Shown here piece by piece: positions 61,532 to 64,000 of a DNA stretch of 64,000 bases (positions are counted from its first letter, which is position 1; each line of letters opens with the position of its first letter). This stretch comes from Urechis unicinctus. Taxonomy: Eukaryota > Annelida > Polychaeta > Xenopneusta > Urechidae. A program made the position numbers and the translations under genes. Location: assembly GCA_034190875.2 (NCBI GenBank), contig CM067346.1, positions 14,496,285 to 14,560,284 of the forward strand. The letters run 5' to 3'. The notes beneath the pieces were generated by a model. The model was not told the DNA's origin, ran no database searches, and was given only the letters and a program-made list of their open reading frames with translations.

Positions 61532-64000
61532 ATATTGTCATTTGTCCTTAGGGTGTTCACATACGCCGTTAGTTGTTAACTCACCCATGGGATAATACGG
61601 AAATGACAACATCAGTTTGTGATTTGATTATTGTCTCAAAGTAAGTACACATTCCGTTGGTATATTAGCTATTCTGTGCTAGCTTTGCATTACACTGCTG
61701 CTTCATAACTCATAAGTTGCCCATTGTCCCGGGTTGTCCGCAAGTCTTATTTACAGCTGAGCTGCTATCAATTTAGCTACTGTACCGCTGGCAATTATAT
61801 TTCATAGATTCATTGACGTTTGACTATCCGACTGACGGAGGAAATTATATGTAATCAGCAATGCAAAAACACCAGATTCGTTCGGGAGACATTACAGTAT
61901 GTTCTTACACTTACCCTTTGCTATGTGTAAGACAATATATGTTCTGAATATAATGGGTAATCATCAGGGAACAGAACATAGAAATGAAGTCAACGAAAGA
62001 TCACACTAAGCCTCAGAACTTGGTGTCATTGAAGTATTGGTAAATTGTCAAACATTTCATATTAAAAGTATTGTTATAAGTGCATATAACAGTAACTGTA
62101 GATAATATTTACGGATCTGTTGTCTCATGCGCTCCAGGGGAAACAATTTACCTTCATTTCAGCCGTTCACCCATAACGCATTGCGCGATCAGGCATCCGA
62201 TGCAACAGAAGTTATCCACAACCTTGAGTTGATCGTCTCCAATCGTAATAACAGGGCTCCGGTGGGGTTGGGGGGGGGTGGTGTTCCAAGTCGTGGCTAA
62301 AAGAGCACCTGCGTCTTCTCTTTAAGGATCCCCACATGACAACAGCATGACAACACACCCTCCCTATATCATAACGTGGGCCCCTGAGTCTAGATCCACG
62401 AGTGATGTACGTGCCACCTGCCAACTTCACCACCCCCCATGCACACCCCATAACCCATCGTCCACATACCGGTTAATAACACGACACTGTCGTCTCGCTC
62501 ACTAGTTCAATATCGGCTCAAATCAATACCGGACTGGTACACAAGTCAATGTACTTGGTTATCGTTCACAACGAAGTTGATTTCCATTGGAGGTTTACTA
62601 CAGCTTTAATATTAAGACTGTGATCAATAATAAAGAATTGGCATAATCTCGTCATTCATAACAAGCGACGCAACTCTAATATTACGATTCCCAATGATTG
62701 TGACTCAGTCCGTCTTGAGTTAGCAACTTACTTACTTTATTGTAATGCTTATCTTATGTGATATTACCAAAAGGGAATCACTTGTATTAATGACTCATAT
62801 GTATATGCTGTTAATACGATCTGGACGTTTTGCAATTCGAGGAAATCTGTAAGGCGACAATTTTGACGCTTTGATCCAGGCAAATATCCTCCGAGCAGCA
62901 GACTGATATGCATTATGTGTCAGCAAATTCCATTGACGTGACGATTAACATTCACGCTAGCCGTATTAAACGAGAGAAAAGAAGTCTAAATGATTCATAG
63001 GTCGTATCTGCTCTGAGCGATGGCTGTCACATTGTGACGGTTGGCGAACCGAAATGAATTTGTTATCTCCTCCGCAAGCTGTCAGGATCAGACAGTCGAT
63101 GTTATCTGCGATATGAAACATTATATTGTTTACAGCATATTAGGCGGAATCACGTTGTGAGATGTGACTCATACAAAAAGGGTTTCAATTGATAGTAAGA
63201 AATTCTGATTATTTCAAACAATAATCTGTGATTTGATCTTAGATTGTTTAACTTTACACACATCTCAGTTCATTGATGAGGGGGGGCCTCTCTTATCAAA
63301 ACCTGGAATAATCTTGATTAAGTTCGACGAGGAGCCAATTCATGAGCGGACCAGAAGGTAGATTAACTATTTATTGTTTGCGACTTGCGCCACTTCGAGG
63401 TGATATTCAACCTCAATAACTTGTCATTGCATTTTCGTGAGGTGATTTAAACCAAGTTGAACAGTCTGTTGACGATCTTAATAGGATATTGTCATTTAAT
63501 TACGCATGATTTCGGATAATTGATGTACTAGCCACCCCTTTCTTGTTCACACCCCTAGTATTTTCCACTGTGACCTGCGAGAAATATTCCGAAAATGCTG
63601 GTCAAAGTGCGACTAACAATTCTTGAAAAAAGAAGCATCAAAGGCATTTAATAAGAGTAAATTGATTATATTACCCATATGGATTTAGATATAACCGCCC
63701 GCCAGCCATTACTTTGGTCGTTCCAAGTATCCCCATGTAATGATAAGCAAAAGAGAAGTGAGACAATGTTTATACCTATGTTTTAACGGTCAACGGCGAA
63801 TATCATATCTTGTGCTAACGGATAAACCTGAAATGCGGGAAACGACTGTAACAAAAATAGTAGGAGAATTAAGGTGGGGGAGACGAGAAAGAGAGATACA
63901 AGGCTGCTGGAGATGGGTGGTACACAATGACAGCAGCTGGATGCGATCATGTATCTGACTTATGCTGGAGAGGGACAGGAGATGGTTATCTTTTAGGGCA
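61532..64000. other. Single-copy right flank, no gene recognised
   Basis: Unique sequence after the end of copy 3. It includes a G-rich tract (about 62,262-62,282) and a short C-rich stretch (about 62,431-62,440). The ORFs at 62,212-62,451 and 63,740-63,958 are short, basic and unrecognised. Confidence 0.5.

Overview
The window reads as animal nuclear DNA, not microbial. It is AT-rich, almost free of long ORFs, full of microsatellites (TA, CT, TG, CATA, TCA), and carries intron-type splice signals and a non-LTR retrotransposon tail. The only unmistakable genes are two near-identical, apparently intronless, minus-strand class A GPCRs of the FMRFamide/TRH-receptor-like type. Their TM7 has the form NHxxNFFLYC, which is common in invertebrates. 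I lean towards a marine bilaterian invertebrate, probably lophotrochozoan, but the sequence does not fix the phylum.

Layout. (1) 1-8,201 is single-copy DNA with no convincing gene and a long TCA microsatellite. (2) 8,202-26,782 (copy 1) and 26,783-44,568 (copy 2) are a head-to-tail duplication of a roughly 18 kb unit. Each unit holds, in order: a CATA tetranucleotide block, the GPCR gene, an unrecognised minus-strand exon-like ORF just upstream of it, a two-unit tandem repeat, an AT-rich region with strong hairpins, a small plus-strand ORF with a donor site in copy 1, a CT microsatellite, and a cluster of minus-strand exon-like segments. (3) 44,569-52,929 follows copy 2 and has no counterpart after copy 1. 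It contains very large TA and TG microsatellites, a retrotransposon remnant and a terminal exon-like segment. (4) 52,930-61,531 is a second, older-looking and rearranged tandem copy of 40,936-52,929. It therefore triplicates the minus-strand exon cluster without the GPCR. (5) 61,532-64,000 is again single-copy with no recognised gene.

The main interest is the nested duplication and the changes visible by comparing copies. The GPCR coding region is far more conserved than its flanks, except at a remodelled C-terminus. The exon-like segments of an unrecognised minus-strand gene stay open across copies, with one in-frame 30-nt difference and one frame-breaking 11-nt insertion. A long hairpin is perfect in one copy and decayed in the other. 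Short indels are concentrated in one stretch of copy 2. All of this could be true paralogy, or partly two haplotypes wrongly placed in tandem by assembly. Read depth and junction-spanning reads would decide.
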